From Rhodobacteraceae bacterium QY30 (lineage in GTDB: Bacteria; Pseudomonadota; Alphaproteobacteria; Rhodobacterales; Rhodobacteraceae): a stretch of DNA of 64,000 nucleotides. Below, one piece after another: positions 9,177 through 17,082 of this stretch. The position numbers were made by a program, and so were the translations under genes. Within the stretch, counting starts at the first letter, position 1. Each line of letters starts with the position of its first letter. The stretch spans positions 2,774,501 through 2,838,500 of the forward strand of contig CP023454.1 in assembly GCA_002356635.1 (NCBI GenBank), in the 5' to 3' direction. The notes below the pieces were generated by a model. The model worked only from the letters and a program-made list of their open reading frames with translations. It ran no database searches and was not told the DNA's origin.

Positions 9177-11113
9177 GGCGCCCGCGCGAGAACGGCGAGG
9201 CGATCCGCAAGATGTCGCGGCGCGGCATGATCCTTGGCGGGGTGCAGACGGCCATCGTCGGAGTGCTGGCGGTTCGCTTCCGTCACCTTCAGGTCGACCG
9301 TGCCGACAATTTCCGTCTGCTGGCCGATGAAAACAGCATCAAGATCCGCCTGATCCCGCCCGCCCGCGGCCTGCTGCAGGACCGCAACGGCCGTGTGATC
9401 GCCGGGAACGAGCAGAACTTTCGCGTCACCATCACCCGCGAGGATGCGGGCGATGTCGTCGATGTCATGCAGCGGCTGTCGCGCCTGATCCCGATGACCG
9501 ACGAGGACATGGCCAAGACCCTGCGCGAAATCGAACGCCGCAGCCCCACCCTGCCGATCATCGTGGCCGACCGGCTAAGCTGGGAGGACTTCAGTCGCGT
9601 CGCGGTGAACGCCCCCGCGCTGCCCGGCGTCACGACCGAGGTCGGGCTGTCGCGGGTCTATCCGCAGGACGGGGACTTTGCGCACGTGCTGGGCTATGTC
9701 GGCCCGGTCAGCGACTATGACCTGTCGAAGATGGAAAGCCCCGATCCGCTTTTGCAGATCCCGAAGTTCCAGATCGGCAAGGTCGGCGTAGAGGCGAAGC
9801 TGGAGGACGAACTGCGCGGCAAGGCCGGCACGCGGCGGATCGAGGTCAATGCCTATGGCCGGGTCATCCGTGAACTGGACCGCAAGGAGGGCGATCCGGG
9901 CGCGACGGTGCAGATGACGCTGGACCACAGGCTGCAGAACTACGCGCAGGCGCGGCTGGGCGATGACAGCGCCGCCGCCGTCGTCATGGATGTGCGCAAC
10001 GGCGACATCCTGGCGATCAGCTCGGCACCAAGCTTCGATCCCAACATGTTCGTGCGCGGGATTTCGGGCAAGGAATACCGTGCCCTGATGGAACATGACC
10101 ACCGTCCCCTGGCCGACAAGACGGTGCAGGGTGCCTACCCTCCCGGATCGACCTTCAAGATCGTCACGGCGCTGGCCGCGCTGGAGGCGGGGGTAATCCG
10201 GCCGGACGAGTCCGTCTATTGCCGGGGCTATACGGAACTGGGCAAGCGGCGTTTCCACTGCTGGAAACGTTCGGGCCACGGGCATGTCGGCCTGACGCAA
10301 AGCCTGGAACATTCCTGCGACGTGTTCTTCTATGAACTGGCGCAGCGCGTCGGCATCGAGAGGATCGCCGAGATGGCGCGCCAGATGGGGATCGGCGTCG
10401 CGCACGACCTGCCCATGTCGGCCGTGTCCGAAGGGCTGGCCCCCGACAAGGACTGGAAGGTCAAGAAGTACGGCAAGGACTGGCTGATCGGGGACACGCT
10501 CAACGCCTCCATCGGGCAGGGGTTCGTGCTGGCCTCGCCGCTGCAACTGGCGGTGATGACGGCCCGGGTCGCCTCGGGACGCGCTGTCTCGCCGCGGTTG
10601 GTGCGGCAGGTCAACGGCCAAGACATCCCCCCGGCCGAAGCGCCACCGCTGGGCATCAATGAAAACGCCCTGCGGCTGGTCCGGCGGGGGATGTTTGACG
10701 TCATGAATTCGAAGAAAGGTACCGCCTATGCGTCACGCATCGTGGATGACACGATGCGGATGGCGGGCAAGACCGGCACCAGCCAGGTCCGCAACATCAC
10801 GGCCGCGGAACGGGCGCGGGGCGTCATCTCGAACGACGACCTGCCCTGGAACCGGCGGGACCACGCGCTGTTCGTGTGCTTCGCGCCCTTCGACGCGCCG
10901 CGGATCGCCGTGTCCGTGGTGGTGGAACATGGCGGCGGCGGTTCGGCCGTGGCGGCGCCCATCGCGCGCGACATCCTGTTGCAGGCACTGCACGAAGGCA
11001 CCCCGCCCCTGACGGCCTATCCGGAATCACAGCGCCAGCGGATCGAGAACCAGCAGAAGGAGCTGAAGCTGCTGCCGCCCGAAACCGACGACACCGGGAA
11101 GATCCGCGCATGA
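9173..11113 (+). CDS. mrdA: penicillin-binding protein 2 (elongasome transpeptidase)
   Basis: Class B penicillin-binding protein that cross-links peptidoglycan during elongation, working with RodA. The 646-aa product has an N-terminal membrane anchor (about 18-36), a pedestal/dimerisation domain and the transpeptidase domain. Active-site motifs are visible: STFK with nucleophile Ser326 (PPGSTFKI), the SxD-type motif EHSCDVFF, and KTGT at 533-536. The charged C-terminal tail is probably disordered. Overlaps both neighbours by ATGA, implying translational coupling. Confidence 0.97.
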   Translation: MRRPRENGEAIRKMSRRGMILGGVQTAIVGVLAVRFRHLQVDRADNFRLLADENSIKIRLIPPARGLLQDRNGRVIAGNEQNFRVTITREDAGDVVDVMQRLSRLIPMTDEDMAKTLREIERRSPTLPIIVADRLSWEDFSRVAVNAPALPGVTTEVGLSRVYPQDGDFAHVLGYVGPVSDYDLSKMESPDPLLQIPKFQIGKVGVEAKLEDELRGKAGTRRIEVNAYGRVIRELDRKEGDPGATVQMTLDHRLQNYAQARLGDDSAAAVVMDVRNGDILAISSAPSFDPNMFVRGISGKEYRALMEHDHRPLADKTVQGAYPPGSTFKIVTALAALEAGVIRPDESVYCRGYTELGKRRFHCWKRSGHGHVGLTQSLEHSCDVFFYELAQRVGIERIAEMARQMGIGVAHDLPMSAVSEGLAPDKDWKVKKYGKDWLIGDTLNASIGQGFVLASPLQLAVMTARVASGRAVSPRLVRQVNGQDIPPAEAPPLGINENALRLVRRGMFDVMNSKKGTAYASRIVDDTMRMAGKTGTSQVRNITAAERARGVISNDDLPWNRRDHALFVCFAPFDAPRIAVSVVVEHGGGGSAVAAPIARDILLQALHEGTPPLTAYPESQRQRIENQQKELKLLPPETDDTGKIRA

Positions 11114-12249
11114 GCTACCTTGGCTACAACGTCAAGACAGTGCCCACGGGCCTGCGCAAGATCCTGTACGTCAACTGGGCGCTGGTGCTCTTGCTGACGG
11201 CGGTGGCATCTGTCGGCTTCCTGATGCTCTACTCCGTCGCGGGCGGCAATTTCGAGCCCTGGGCCGATGCGCAGATGAAGCGCTTCGCGGCCGGGATCAT
11301 CGGAATGCTGGCCATCGGCTTCGTGCCGATCTGGATCTGGCGGAACCTGTCGATCCTGGCCTACCTGATCGCGCTGGCGCTTCTGATAGCGGTGGATGCT
11401 TTCGGCACCGTGGGCATGGGGGCGCAACGCTGGATCGAACTGGGTCCCCTGCGCCTGCAACCGTCCGAGTTGATGAAGGTGGCGCAAGTCCTGTTCCTGG
11501 CGGCCTATTACGACTGGCTGGACCCGAAAAAGGTGTCTCGCCCGCTCTGGGTGCTTTTTCCGGTATTGATCATCCTGGCGCCGGTGTTCCTGGTGCTGAT
11601 CCAGCCCGACCTCGGGACCGCGCTCATGCTTCTGGCGGGGGGCGGGATCGTCATGTTCATCGCGGGCGTCAGCTGGTGGTACTTTGCCACTGTCATCGCC
11701 ATGATCGTCGCGGTGGTCTTTGCGGTGTTCGAAACCCGCGGGACCGAGATGCAGCTTCTGCGCGACTACCAGTACAAGCGCATCGACACCTTCCTTGACC
11801 CAGGCAGCGATCCCCTGGGGGCGGGCTACAACATCATGCAGGCGCAGATCGCCCTGGGGTCGGGCGGGTGGAGCGGCAAGGGCTATATGCAGGGCACGCA
11901 GTCCCGGCTGAACTTCCTGCCCGAAAAGCACACCGATTTCATCTTCACCACCTTGGCCGAGGAATTCGGCTTTGTCGGCGCCACCTCGCTCTTGTCGCTG
12001 TATGCCTTGATCGTGGCCTTCTGCATCTTTTCGGCGCAGGCGAACAGGGACCGGTTTTCGGCGCTGCTGACCTATGGCGTAGGGTCGATGTTCTTTCTGT
12101 TCTTCGCCTTCAACATGGCGATGGTGACGGGGCTTGTTCCTGTCGTGGGCGTGCCGTTGCCCCTTGTATCCTACGGGGGAACGGCCATGGTGATCCTGCT
12201 CATGGCCTTCGGGCTGGTGCAAAGCGCCCATATCCATCGACCAAGGTAG
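11110..12249 (+). CDS. rodA: peptidoglycan glycosyltransferase RodA
   Basis: SEDS-family polymerase that makes glycan strands from lipid II; partner of the PBP2 encoded just upstream. The 379-aa polytopic protein (about ten helices) has the family blocks GAQRWIELGPLRLQPSELMK, LIQPDLGTALML, GYNIMQAQIALGSGG, LNFLPEKHTDFIF and VPLPLVSYGGTAMV. Start ATG (11110) overlaps the mrdA stop as ATGA; upstream in-frame sequence belongs to mrdA in another frame. Last gene of the mre set, 4 bases before the next gene. Confidence 0.97.
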   Translation: MSYLGYNVKTVPTGLRKILYVNWALVLLLTAVASVGFLMLYSVAGGNFEPWADAQMKRFAAGIIGMLAIGFVPIWIWRNLSILAYLIALALLIAVDAFGTVGMGAQRWIELGPLRLQPSELMKVAQVLFLAAYYDWLDPKKVSRPLWVLFPVLIILAPVFLVLIQPDLGTALMLLAGGGIVMFIAGVSWWYFATVIAMIVAVVFAVFETRGTEMQLLRDYQYKRIDTFLDPGSDPLGAGYNIMQAQIALGSGGWSGKGYMQGTQSRLNFLPEKHTDFIFTTLAEEFGFVGATSLLSLYALIVAFCIFSAQANRDRFSALLTYGVGSMFFLFFAFNMAMVTGLVPVVGVPLPLVSYGGTAMVILLMAFGLVQSAHIHRPR

Positions 12250-12253
12250 GCCC

Positions 12254-13195
12254 ATGCCCCTGACCGTCTTCTTCGCCGCCGGCCCCAACCTCTGGCCGGA
12301 ATACGAAGGCCCCCTGCCCGCGGCCTTGGCCAAGGCCGGGATCGCGGCGCGGATCGTGACCGAAGCGCCCGCCGATCCCGCAAGCGTCGACTACATCGTC
12401 TTTGCGCCAACCGGCATCATTTCGGATTTCACGCCCTACACCCGCGCCAAGGCGGTCCTGAACCTTTGGGCGGGGGTCGAACGGATTGTCGGCAACGCCA
12501 CGCTGACGCAACCCTTGTGCCGGATGGTCGATCCGGGGTTGACCGAAGGCATGGTCGAATATGTGACCGGGCATGTCTTGCGCCACCATCTGGGAATGGA
12601 CACCCACATCCATGGGCAGGACGGCGTCTGGCGCAATGACACCATTCCGCCGCTGGCGCGCGAACGGCGGGTCACGATCCTTGGGCTTGGGGAGCTGGGC
12701 GCGGCCGCTGCGCAGGCCCTGGTTGCGCTGAACTTCCCCGTCACCGGCTGGTCACGCACCGCGCGTGATGTGCCGGGTGTGCGCTGCCTGTCGGGCGCCG
12801 AAGGTCTGGCCCAGGCGCTGCGGGGGGCGCAGATCGTCGTAACCTTGCTGCCCAATACACCCGCCACGCAGAACGTCCTGAACGGCGACACATTGGCGCT
12901 GCTGGCGCCCGGGGCCTTTGTCATCAATCCCGGTCGCGGGGCGCTGATCGACGATCAGGCCCTGATCGCGGCGCTGGACAGCGGGCAGATCGCCCATGCG
13001 ACGCTGGATGTCTTCCGGACCGAACCGCTGCCCGCCGATCATCCCTTCTGGGCACATCCGAAGGTGACGGTGACGCCGCATATCGCCGCCGATACCCGGC
13101 CCGAAACCGCCGCCCATGTCATCGCCGAGAACATCCGCCGCGGCGAAGCCGGAGAGCCCTTCCTGCACCTGGTCGACCGCACGGCGGGCTACTGA
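12254..13195 (+). CDS. D-2-hydroxyacid dehydrogenase, GhrA-type glyoxylate/hydroxypyruvate reductase
   Basis: Predicted NAD(P)H-dependent reductase of glyoxylate or hydroxypyruvate, cytoplasmic. The 313-aa product has the nucleotide-binding motif GLGELG (near 140-145) and the D-hydroxyacid dehydrogenase catalytic set: Arg in NPGRGALIDD, Glu in FRTEPLP and His in TPHIAADT. Short N-terminal domain and overall size fit the GhrA subgroup rather than serine-pathway enzymes. It starts 4 bases after rodA and may be co-transcribed with the mre operon, though no functional link is evident. Confidence 0.87.
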   Translation: MPLTVFFAAGPNLWPEYEGPLPAALAKAGIAARIVTEAPADPASVDYIVFAPTGIISDFTPYTRAKAVLNLWAGVERIVGNATLTQPLCRMVDPGLTEGMVEYVTGHVLRHHLGMDTHIHGQDGVWRNDTIPPLARERRVTILGLGELGAAAAQALVALNFPVTGWSRTARDVPGVRCLSGAEGLAQALRGAQIVVTLLPNTPATQNVLNGDTLALLAPGAFVINPGRGALIDDQALIAALDSGQIAHATLDVFRTEPLPADHPFWAHPKVTVTPHIAADTRPETAAHVIAENIRRGEAGEPFLHLVDRTAGY

Positions 13196-13198
13196 CGC

Positions 13199-14002
13199 CT
13201 AGCGCAGCTTCGGCGGGCGATCCGGGTCCATGCCCGGCGCGGCGCCCGGAACTTCGCGCAGGTCCGGCTTGACCGCTGGCGGAACGGGGATCACCTCGGC
13301 CACGGCCTCAAGGCGCGGCAGGCGGCGGTCATCGGCGGCAAGGAAGGCCACATCCAACGGAAGGTCCACCCCCGAAAAGGCCCGCGCCTCGGCTACGGCC
13401 TTGGCCAGAGGCTCCTCGGCGCCGGGGCGGGCATCGATGAAGGCCAGCAGATGGCGGCCCGCGCCCGTGCCAAGGATGAGCGCACGATCCGCGTGGCCAG
13501 CCAGCCGGAGGATCTTGGCGCGAAGCGACGCAAGCAAGGCCTCCGGCAAGGTCTGGGCGCGGGGCTCGATGGCCGCATCGACGGTGCCCGCGGGGCGCGA
13601 CTGCGCCAGCGTAGTGGCCAGCCATTCGGTTGCATCGGCCGGCATCAGGAAGGCCGACGGCGCCACGCCAAGGTTCAGGCCCATTCCGATCCCCTGCCCC
13701 GCCAGTTGCTGCGCGATCACCCGACCCGGAAGCGCGGCATAGGGCACCGGCGCTTCGGCAAAGGCGGCCAGACGCTCTTCGCTGTCGAAGGCAAGGACGT
13801 AGCGCCCGCCATCCAGATCGTAGATTGCCGGGCTGATCGGATCGTCGCCTTCGGGTTCAGCGCCCAGCATCAGGATCAGTTCGCTGTCGGCAAGCGCGGC
13901 GTAGAAGCGCAGCCGGGCGCCGGCGTCGTCGGGCGCGGCCTCCATCGCGGCGTGGGCCAGGTCGAGGGGTGTGGCCAAGTCAAGGGCTGTGGCCTCGGTC
14001 AT
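13199..14002 (-). CDS. SseB family protein
   Basis: The N-terminal half of this 267-aa protein matches the SseB N-terminal domain pattern (LRFYAALADSELILML..., VLAFDSEERLAAFAE, YAALPGRVIAQQLAGQGIG), and the C-terminal half resembles the SseB C-terminal domain. Enterobacterial SseB affects serine-sensitive phenotypes; the molecular role here is unknown. The last 30 residues are Pro/Asp/Arg rich. The start overlaps the stop of the upstream uracil-DNA glycosylase gene (ATGA), so the two are probably co-translated. It ends 3 bases from the convergent reductase gene. Confidence 0.8.
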   Translation of the reverse strand: MTEATALDLATPLDLAHAAMEAAPDDAGARLRFYAALADSELILMLGAEPEGDDPISPAIYDLDGGRYVLAFDSEERLAAFAEAPVPYAALPGRVIAQQLAGQGIGMGLNLGVAPSAFLMPADATEWLATTLAQSRPAGTVDAAIEPRAQTLPEALLASLRAKILRLAGHADRALILGTGAGRHLLAFIDARPGAEEPLAKAVAEARAFSGVDLPLDVAFLAADDRRLPRLEAVAEVIPVPPAVKPDLREVPGAAPGMDPDRPPKLR

Positions 14003-14595
14003 GAAAGCGCCTTTCGGACTTCGGTGCGCAGGACGGGCAGCAGGTCGTCCGCGAACCAGGGATTGCGTTTCAACCACCCGGTATTCCGCCAGGACGGATG
14101 GGGCAAGGGAAAGACGCGCGGTGCGTGATCGCGCCAGCCCGCGACTGTCGCGGTGACGCTGGGACTGGCCGCTTTTCCCAAATGATAGCGGTGCGCGGGG
14201 CCGCCCACCGGGATGATCAGGCGCAAGCCTGGCTGCAGCGTTGCCATGACCCGGTCGTGCCAGGTTTCCGCGCAAAGACGCGGCGGCGGCAGGTCGGATC
14301 CCTTGGCGTCATAGCCTGGAAAGCAGAAGGCCATCGGCACGACGGCAACGCGGTCAAGGTCGTAGAATTCGGCTTCGGAGAGGCCCAGCCAATCGCGCAG
14401 CCGGTCGCCCGAGGGATCGGTGAAGGGCTTGCCCGAGGCATGGACCCGCGCCCCCGGCGCCTGTCCGGCGATCAGGATGCGCGCGCCGGGGCGGAACCAC
14501 GCAACAGGACGAGGTTCATGCCCCGTCGCGGTGGCAGCAAAGCGCGGCGCGCAAAGGCGGCAGGCGCGGATTTCGGGAAGAAGATCATCGGGCAT
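13999..14595 (-). CDS. uracil-DNA glycosylase family protein
   Basis: Predicted DNA-repair or related hydrolase of the uracil-DNA glycosylase superfamily. The 198-aa product has RACRLCAPRF near the N-terminus (one CxxC pair), the active-site block ILIAGQAPGARVHASGKPFTDPSGDRL, and the C-terminal PLPHPSWRN motif carrying the catalytic His. Only one CxxC is seen, so a 4Fe-4S cluster of the family 4 type is unlikely. The start MPDDLLPEIRAC was chosen over an upstream ATG because it matches the usual distance to the CxxC. Pairs with the SseB-like gene. Confidence 0.82.
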   Translation of the reverse strand: MPDDLLPEIRACRLCAPRFAATATGHEPRPVAWFRPGARILIAGQAPGARVHASGKPFTDPSGDRLRDWLGLSEAEFYDLDRVAVVPMAFCFPGYDAKGSDLPPPRLCAETWHDRVMATLQPGLRLIIPVGGPAHRYHLGKAASPSVTATVAGWRDHAPRVFPLPHPSWRNTGWLKRNPWFADDLLPVLRTEVRKALS

Positions 14596-14656
14596 TGCGC
14601 CTAGATGGGGGTTCCGTGACCATCCCTCAAGCCGGGCGGCACGCATCCGGGCGGAT

Positions 14657-14681
14657 CATGAGTATTTGGGCAACGCAGAAA
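14657..14681 (+). repeat. short dispersed repeat, family 2, copy 1
   Basis: CATGAGTATTTGGGCAACGC followed by AGAAA. Nearly the same sequence is found at 19900-19924 on the other strand (CATGAGTATTTGGACAAAGA then AGAA). It lies in the gap between the glycosylase gene and cobF. Function unknown. Confidence 0.55.
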
Positions 14682-14690
14682 GGGACCCGG

Positions 14691-15440
14691 TCAGGCGCGG
14701 GCGAGAAGGTAGATGTCCATGATCCAGCCATGCTCGGCCCGGGCCCTGGCACGCGTGTCGATAATCTGCCGGGCGACGTCGGACACAGGGCCGGAGATCA
14801 GGATCTGTTCGGCCATGCCGACATATGCACCCCACCAGATGGTCAGTCCTTCGGACGGCAGGTGCTGGAAGGAACATTCGCCATCCAGGAACACGGCGGC
14901 GCGATCGCAGCCTGCGGGAAACCCTTCGTCGCGCAGGCGGCGGCCGGTAGTAATGACGACCGGCGCGCCGATGTCGTTCAGCGGGATCGCATGGGCCGCC
15001 GTCAGCACTTGCAGCGCGGTGATGCCGGGAATCACCGTGACCTTCAGCGGGATGCGCTTCGCCAGCCGGTCGGCGATGCGAAGCGAGCTGTCGTAAAGCG
15101 ACGGATCGCCCCAGACCAGCAGCGCCGCGCGGCCCTTGCCGCCCAAAGGGGCCAGCGCGTTCAACCAGACCTCGGCGATGGCGTCGTGCCAGTCGTCGAC
15201 GCCCCGCCGGTACGAGGGGTTGGCGGCATCGCGGACGGGCAGGTCGAAGTCGACCACCTGGGTCGCCGGGTTGGTCAGCATCGTGTCGCAGATCTGGCGG
15301 CGCAGTTCCGCCAGATCTGCCTTGGTTTCGCCCTTCAGCGGGATCAGCACCCGATCGGCCGCGTTCAGCGCCTTGATCGCCTGAAGCGTCAGGTGATCGG
15401 GGTTGCCGGTGCCGATGCCGATCAGGACAAGCTCGATCAT
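14691..15440 (-). CDS. cobF: precorrin-6A synthase (deacetylating)
   Basis: Aerobic-pathway SAM methyltransferase that methylates C-1 of precorrin-5 and removes acetate to give precorrin-6A. The 249-aa tetrapyrrole methylase starts MIELVLIGIGTGNPDHLTLQ (SAM loop region) and has LLVWGDPSLYDSS and VTVIPGITALQVL, typical of CobF, with a longer middle region than other Cob methylases. It is the marker of the oxygen-dependent branch. It overlaps cbtA by ATGA and is therefore in the riboswitch-controlled cbtB-cbtA-cobF unit rather than with the other methylases. Confidence 0.95.
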   Translation of the reverse strand: MIELVLIGIGTGNPDHLTLQAIKALNAADRVLIPLKGETKADLAELRRQICDTMLTNPATQVVDFDLPVRDAANPSYRRGVDDWHDAIAEVWLNALAPLGGKGRAALLVWGDPSLYDSSLRIADRLAKRIPLKVTVIPGITALQVLTAAHAIPLNDIGAPVVITTGRRLRDEGFPAGCDRAAVFLDGECSFQHLPSEGLTIWWGAYVGMAEQILISGPVSDVARQIIDTRARARAEHGWIMDIYLLARA

Positions 15441-16252
15441 GCGCGGACGGTCCGATTTTCGGTGTCCGGCGCTGTCATCCACAGGCGCGCGGCCAGCCAG
15501 CCCAGCGCCAGCCAGGCCAGCAGCGCAACGCCCAGCGCCCGGGTCGCGAACAGCGCACCCAGTTCCGGCGGCGCGACGCCCCAGAACCGATCTGCCTGCG
15601 GTGCGCCGATGCCATGCGGCGCAGCCAGCAGAATGCCAGCGACGACCCAGGCCAGCACGCCGCCCCGGCCCGAGGCCAGGATCGCCAGTGCCCCGCCCGT
15701 GGCCAGCACCGTCGAAACCCACCAGGCCTGGCGCAGGCGCAGATCGGCCCCGATGGTGCCTGGCAGTTCCGGTGGCAGGCCAAGGGCAGGTGCCAGGTGG
15801 AAGGCCAGAAAGCCGCAAAGCCCCCAGATCAACCCGCGCATCGGCGTCACGTCATAGCCCCAAATGCCCGCGAGGCCGAAACCCGCGGTCAGGAAAAGGC
15901 CGTATGCGGCATAGGTAAGGCCGGTGAACAGGACCGTCAGCGTATTGCGCTTCCACGTCGGGGTGTCGCCTTCGGCTTCGGCATGGCCTGCGTGACCGTC
16001 GGCAGGGGCCGCCTGCGGCTGATCGGGCGACGCGGTTCCGGTGTGGTCCGTGATGACGGCTTCTGCGTGGCCACCCATCAGCGGGTTGTCCGAGGCGCTG
16101 CTGCCCGAACTGGTGAAGTGGGTGATCTTGCCACTTTCATAAAGCTCACCCACCAGAAGAACTGGCTGGATGAACGCGAAATGCAGCAGGGCCGCAAACA
16201 GCCCCGCTGCAAAGCCAGCGATCAACCCGCTGGCCAGCATGCGATAGGTCAT
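15437..16252 (-). CDS. cbtA: cobalt transporter subunit CbtA
   Basis: Predicted inner-membrane cobalt uptake component found under B12 riboswitch control with CbtB. The 271-aa product has a first helix (MTYRMLASGLIAGFAAGLFA), then a long polar loop (about 45-100) with scattered His, Asp and Glu residues (GGHAEAVITDH..., DGHAGHAEAEGD), then about five further helices. The His-rich loop is a plausible metal-collecting segment. The start at 16252 was taken where the first helix begins; upstream frame is Cys/Arg/Thr rich and not membrane-like. Lies 13 bases downstream of cbtB. Confidence 0.92.
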   Translation of the reverse strand: MTYRMLASGLIAGFAAGLFAALLHFAFIQPVLLVGELYESGKITHFTSSGSSASDNPLMGGHAEAVITDHTGTASPDQPQAAPADGHAGHAEAEGDTPTWKRNTLTVLFTGLTYAAYGLFLTAGFGLAGIWGYDVTPMRGLIWGLCGFLAFHLAPALGLPPELPGTIGADLRLRQAWWVSTVLATGGALAILASGRGGVLAWVVAGILLAAPHGIGAPQADRFWGVAPPELGALFATRALGVALLAWLALGWLAARLWMTAPDTENRTVRA

Positions 16253-16265
16253 TGTGCCGGTTGGC

Positions 16266-16439
16266 TCAGTGGCAGGGGAAGCCGGTGGCGTGGCGCATGT
16301 CATGCGCGGCGTCATGCAGCGTTGCCGACTGGGCATGGCCCGACAGGAACAGCACCGAAGCGGCAATGGCGGTTACCAGAACCACCGGCAGAAGGGCTGC
16401 GGTGCGGACGCCAGCGGCGGTGCGGATCATCGTGTTCAT
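16266..16439 (-). CDS. cbtB: cobalt transporter subunit CbtB
   Basis: Small partner of CbtA. The 57-aa product has one transmembrane helix (about 14-34) and a His-rich C-terminal end (LHDAAHDMRHATGFPCH), the diagnostic CbtB feature, likely binding Co(II). Two ATG codons lie six bases apart after GGGAG; the second (16439) has the better spacing. A hairpin GCCGTC/GACGGC (16453-16470) sits immediately before the ribosome binding site and downstream of a cobalamin riboswitch, so translation or transcription should be repressed when B12 is plentiful. Confidence 0.9.
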   Translation of the reverse strand: MNTMIRTAAGVRTAALLPVVLVTAIAASVLFLSGHAQSATLHDAAHDMRHATGFPCH

Positions 16440-16489
16440 CTTCATCTCCCTTGCCGTCATCCCCGACGGCGAATGATTGCCTTTTCCAC

Positions 16490-16672
16490 ACACGGCCGGT
16501 CTCCTGACTCGCGGGTCGCTGCGCGCTTTCCGCCTTCCCGATGCCCAATGGCACCAGTGGCATTCTGGAAAGCCGCTCGCCGCTTACAGTCGCGGGGGCG
16601 GTCGGGGCCTTGGGTGCCGTTGGTCGGTCCACCCTCACCCCATTCCCGTTTCAGTCCGGGCGCTTTGCGCCG
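16490..16672 (-). promoter_or_regulatory. cobalamin riboswitch upstream of cbtB-cbtA-cobF
   Basis: Minus strand carries the conserved cobalamin-aptamer blocks in order: GGGAATGGGGTGAGG, CCCGCGACTGTAAGCGG, GCCACTGG, GGGAAGGCGG and GAGTCAGGAGACCGGCC. The expression platform probably includes the GCCGTC/GACGGC hairpin at 16453-16470 beside the cbtB ribosome binding site. Binding of adenosylcobalamin should lower expression of cobalt uptake and cobF. The remaining 16673-16758, between this element and the DUF1636 stop, shows nothing further. Confidence 0.93.
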
Positions 16673-16758
16673 GTCGGACACCATGATCCGTCCATCTGGC
16701 CCGGATGGCCCGTTCCGGTCAAGGCGGAAAGCGGCGCGTGGCGGGCAATCTGCGACAG

Positions 16759-17082
16759 CTAGCCGGGAATGCGCGCAATGGCCTTCATCCGCAGCGCGCC
16801 CAGGGGCCGGGCATCGGCGAAGGTGCCATCGGGACTGACGTCATAAAGCCTGAGGAAGGTCAGAAGATCGGGAATATCCTCGGGGCCCAGATCACCGAAC
16901 AGGTAGGCGGTCTTGCCCGGGGCGCGGAAAGCCACGGTCGAAGGCCGGGTGCAGCCCGACATGCAGTCGGTGCCGCGCAAGGTGGCCCGGACGCCGGATG
17001 TTTCGATCGCCGCCTTCAATGCCTTGGCCAGCCCGTTCTGCCCTGCGGGACAGCTGGCGCAGACCGTGACGGTGATGGTCAT
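16759..17082 (-). CDS. DUF1636 family protein (first copy)
   Basis: A 107-aa protein of the DUF1636 family, which recurs in cobalamin clusters; its reaction is unknown. Visible are CASCPAG near residues 8-14 and DCMSGC near 39-44, a C-x2-C ... C-x3-C arrangement reminiscent of thioredoxin-like [2Fe-2S] ferredoxins, then a region ending in PDLLTFLRLYD. It overlaps cobA by ATGA, so it is the last gene of the long cob unit. A second DUF1636 gene (29924-30307) begins that unit. Electron transfer or metal handling for B12 synthesis is inference only. Confidence 0.85.
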   Translation of the reverse strand: MTITVTVCASCPAGQNGLAKALKAAIETSGVRATLRGTDCMSGCTRPSTVAFRAPGKTAYLFGDLGPEDIPDLLTFLRLYDVSPDGTFADARPLGALRMKAIARIPG

